From Stemphylium vesicarium (taxonomy: Eukaryota > Ascomycota > Dothideomycetes > Pleosporales > Pleosporaceae): a DNA stretch of 64,000 bases. The DNA lies in contig QXCR01000119.1 in NCBI GenBank assembly GCA_004380135.1, positions 1-64,000 of the forward strand, written 5' to 3'. Position numbers and translations under genes: made by a program. This document shows positions 63,213 through 64,000 of the stretch, in pieces. Under the pieces are notes generated by a model. The model did no database searches and was not told where the DNA came from. It saw only the letters and a list, made by a program, of their open reading frames with translations. Each line of letters opens with the position of its first letter. The stretch's first letter is position 1.

Positions 63213-64000
63213 ATGACCCAGCGGAACGCGTTCGGTGCCCTAGCCACCGCCGGCAGCGGCTCGGTCCACGCGGGGAACACCTACAACAGCGGCGGAGGGG
63301 CATTTAACTTTGCGACACCAGGTGCGTGCACTGTCACCATGATCTTTTCATCAAGTACTAACCTTTGACGACACTAGCTACCGACACGGGATGCCTACCT
63401 GCCTGGCGCCTCACCGACCCGCGCGACGACCGTACGCGCATCCTCGCCAGCAAAGACGATCTTCTTGCAGGCTCGTGCGACTGGATCCTTGATGAGGCGG
63501 CGTTTGCACAATGGTGGAAGGATGACGAGTCGCGCATCTTCTGGATCCATGGCGATCCGGGCAAGGGCAAGACGATGATGATGATGGCGCTGACGAAGGA
63601 GATCGCGCGTCGCGTAGGCGATACGCCTGACCGGAAGGCAGCAACGGCGTTCTTCTTCTGCCAAAACACGGTGCCGGAGCTAAGCAACGCTGCGGCGATC
63701 GTGCGGGGCTTGACTTTCCTGCTAGCCACCGAACAGCCGGCGCTGCAGACACACCTGGCGAGGAAGTATGCTGAGGCAGGCGAGCGACTGTTCGAGGGCT
63801 CCAACGTGCTACCGAGCCTGTGGACGACACTGACCGATATGGCGCAGGACGCAAGCGTGTCAAGACTGTATCTACTAGTTGACGCACTGGACGAGTGTGA
63901 ACATGACTCGCTGCGCATGTTTCTTAACCTAGCGGTAAGCCCTGCAGCTTCGTGCAAGATTAAGTGGGTGTTCACCAGCCGCAACATCCGATCAATACAG
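63213..64000 (+). CDS. NACHT-type NLR with N-terminal amyloid-like motif (partial)
   Basis: Exon 1 (63213-63321) and exon 2 (63378 to window end) joined across a 56-bp intron (GTGCGTGC...ACACTAG, branch CTAAC, phase 1). Residues 14-34 are SGSVHAGNTYNSGGGAFNF-like. NACHT features: WIHGDPGKGKT (Walker A, residues 95-102), LYLLVDALDEC (Walker B, about 199-209) and KWVFTSRN. The frame is open to base 64000 (244 residues seen). Full-length proteins of this class end in WD40, ankyrin or TPR repeats, outside this window. The very short N-terminal domain, only long enough for a signalling motif, is typical of amyloid-dependent fungal NLRs. Confidence 0.85.

Noticed and set aside
1..64000. tRNA, rRNA or other structured RNA genes
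   Set aside because: No segment with conserved tRNA A/B boxes in a plausible cloverleaf or with rRNA similarity was noticed by eye; a covariance-model scan would be needed to exclude them fully.
1..64000. Secondary-metabolite gene cluster
   Set aside because: No polyketide synthase, peptide synthetase, terpene cyclase, P450 or transporter genes are visible.

Overview
This window looks like filamentous ascomycete DNA, most likely a dothideomycete of the Pleosporales type. The intact genes have short spliceosomal introns (about 43-70 bp, GTAAGT-like donors, CTAAC-type branch points). The protein families fit that group: AA9 LPMO, Dothideomycete-type BTB and F-box proteins, a fungal ISG12-like protein, STAND/NLR proteins and an NFX1-type helicase. 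Many transposon genes carry premature stops that look like C-to-T changes (TAG/TAA where CAG/CAA is expected), which suggests repeat-induced point mutation (RIP). No host species is named because nothing seen here fixes one.

Layout. 0-7.7 kb is transposon-rich: a hAT element that has cut off the 3' end of an AA9 gene, TA-flanked MITEs, a RIP-marked gene remnant, two degenerate pogo-like transposases and the first copy of an unrecognised repeated coding element. 8.2-10.5 kb holds a convergent pair, a small kinase-like gene and a PD-(D/E)XK-like gene. 11.6-13.4 kb and 31.0-32.9 kb are the two arms of an inverted repeat. 14.2-17.3 kb has a solo LTR, a small two-exon gene and a three-exon F-box-like gene. 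18.3-28.3 kb contains two more copies of the unrecognised repeat flanking a very long decayed gene (20.7-26.2 kb). That gene joins a Ulp1/C48-like protease domain to an SNF2-like helicase. 29.5-34.7 kb has a BTB gene, the second repeat arm and an F-box-like gene that ends inside a MITE.

34.7-43.3 kb is a nest of transposon fragments (pogo, Tc1/mariner, hAT, Copia, solo LTRs). Between them sit a protein with two SUMO-interaction-like stretches, an ISG12-like membrane gene and a decayed STAND N-terminal domain. 43.6-49.7 kb is an intact four-exon NFX1-type zinc-finger helicase (ZNFX1-like). 50-61 kb mixes MITEs, pogo remnants, a cluster of solo LTRs and one intact 690-residue gene. The right edge (61.2-64 kb) is an NLR locus: a TPR fragment, a PNP_UDP-domain protein, and an NLR with a NACHT-type NTPase that runs off the window. 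The C-terminus of the PNP protein and the N-terminus of the NLR share a short Gly/Ser-rich motif, the arrangement known for fungal amyloid-signalling effector/NLR pairs.

The working genes are probably the NFX1-type helicase, the 54.5 kb gene, the BTB and F-box-like genes, the kinase and nuclease-like pair, the ISG12-like gene and the PNP/NLR pair. Most of the rest is transposon wreckage whose nesting order can often be read from target-site duplications.
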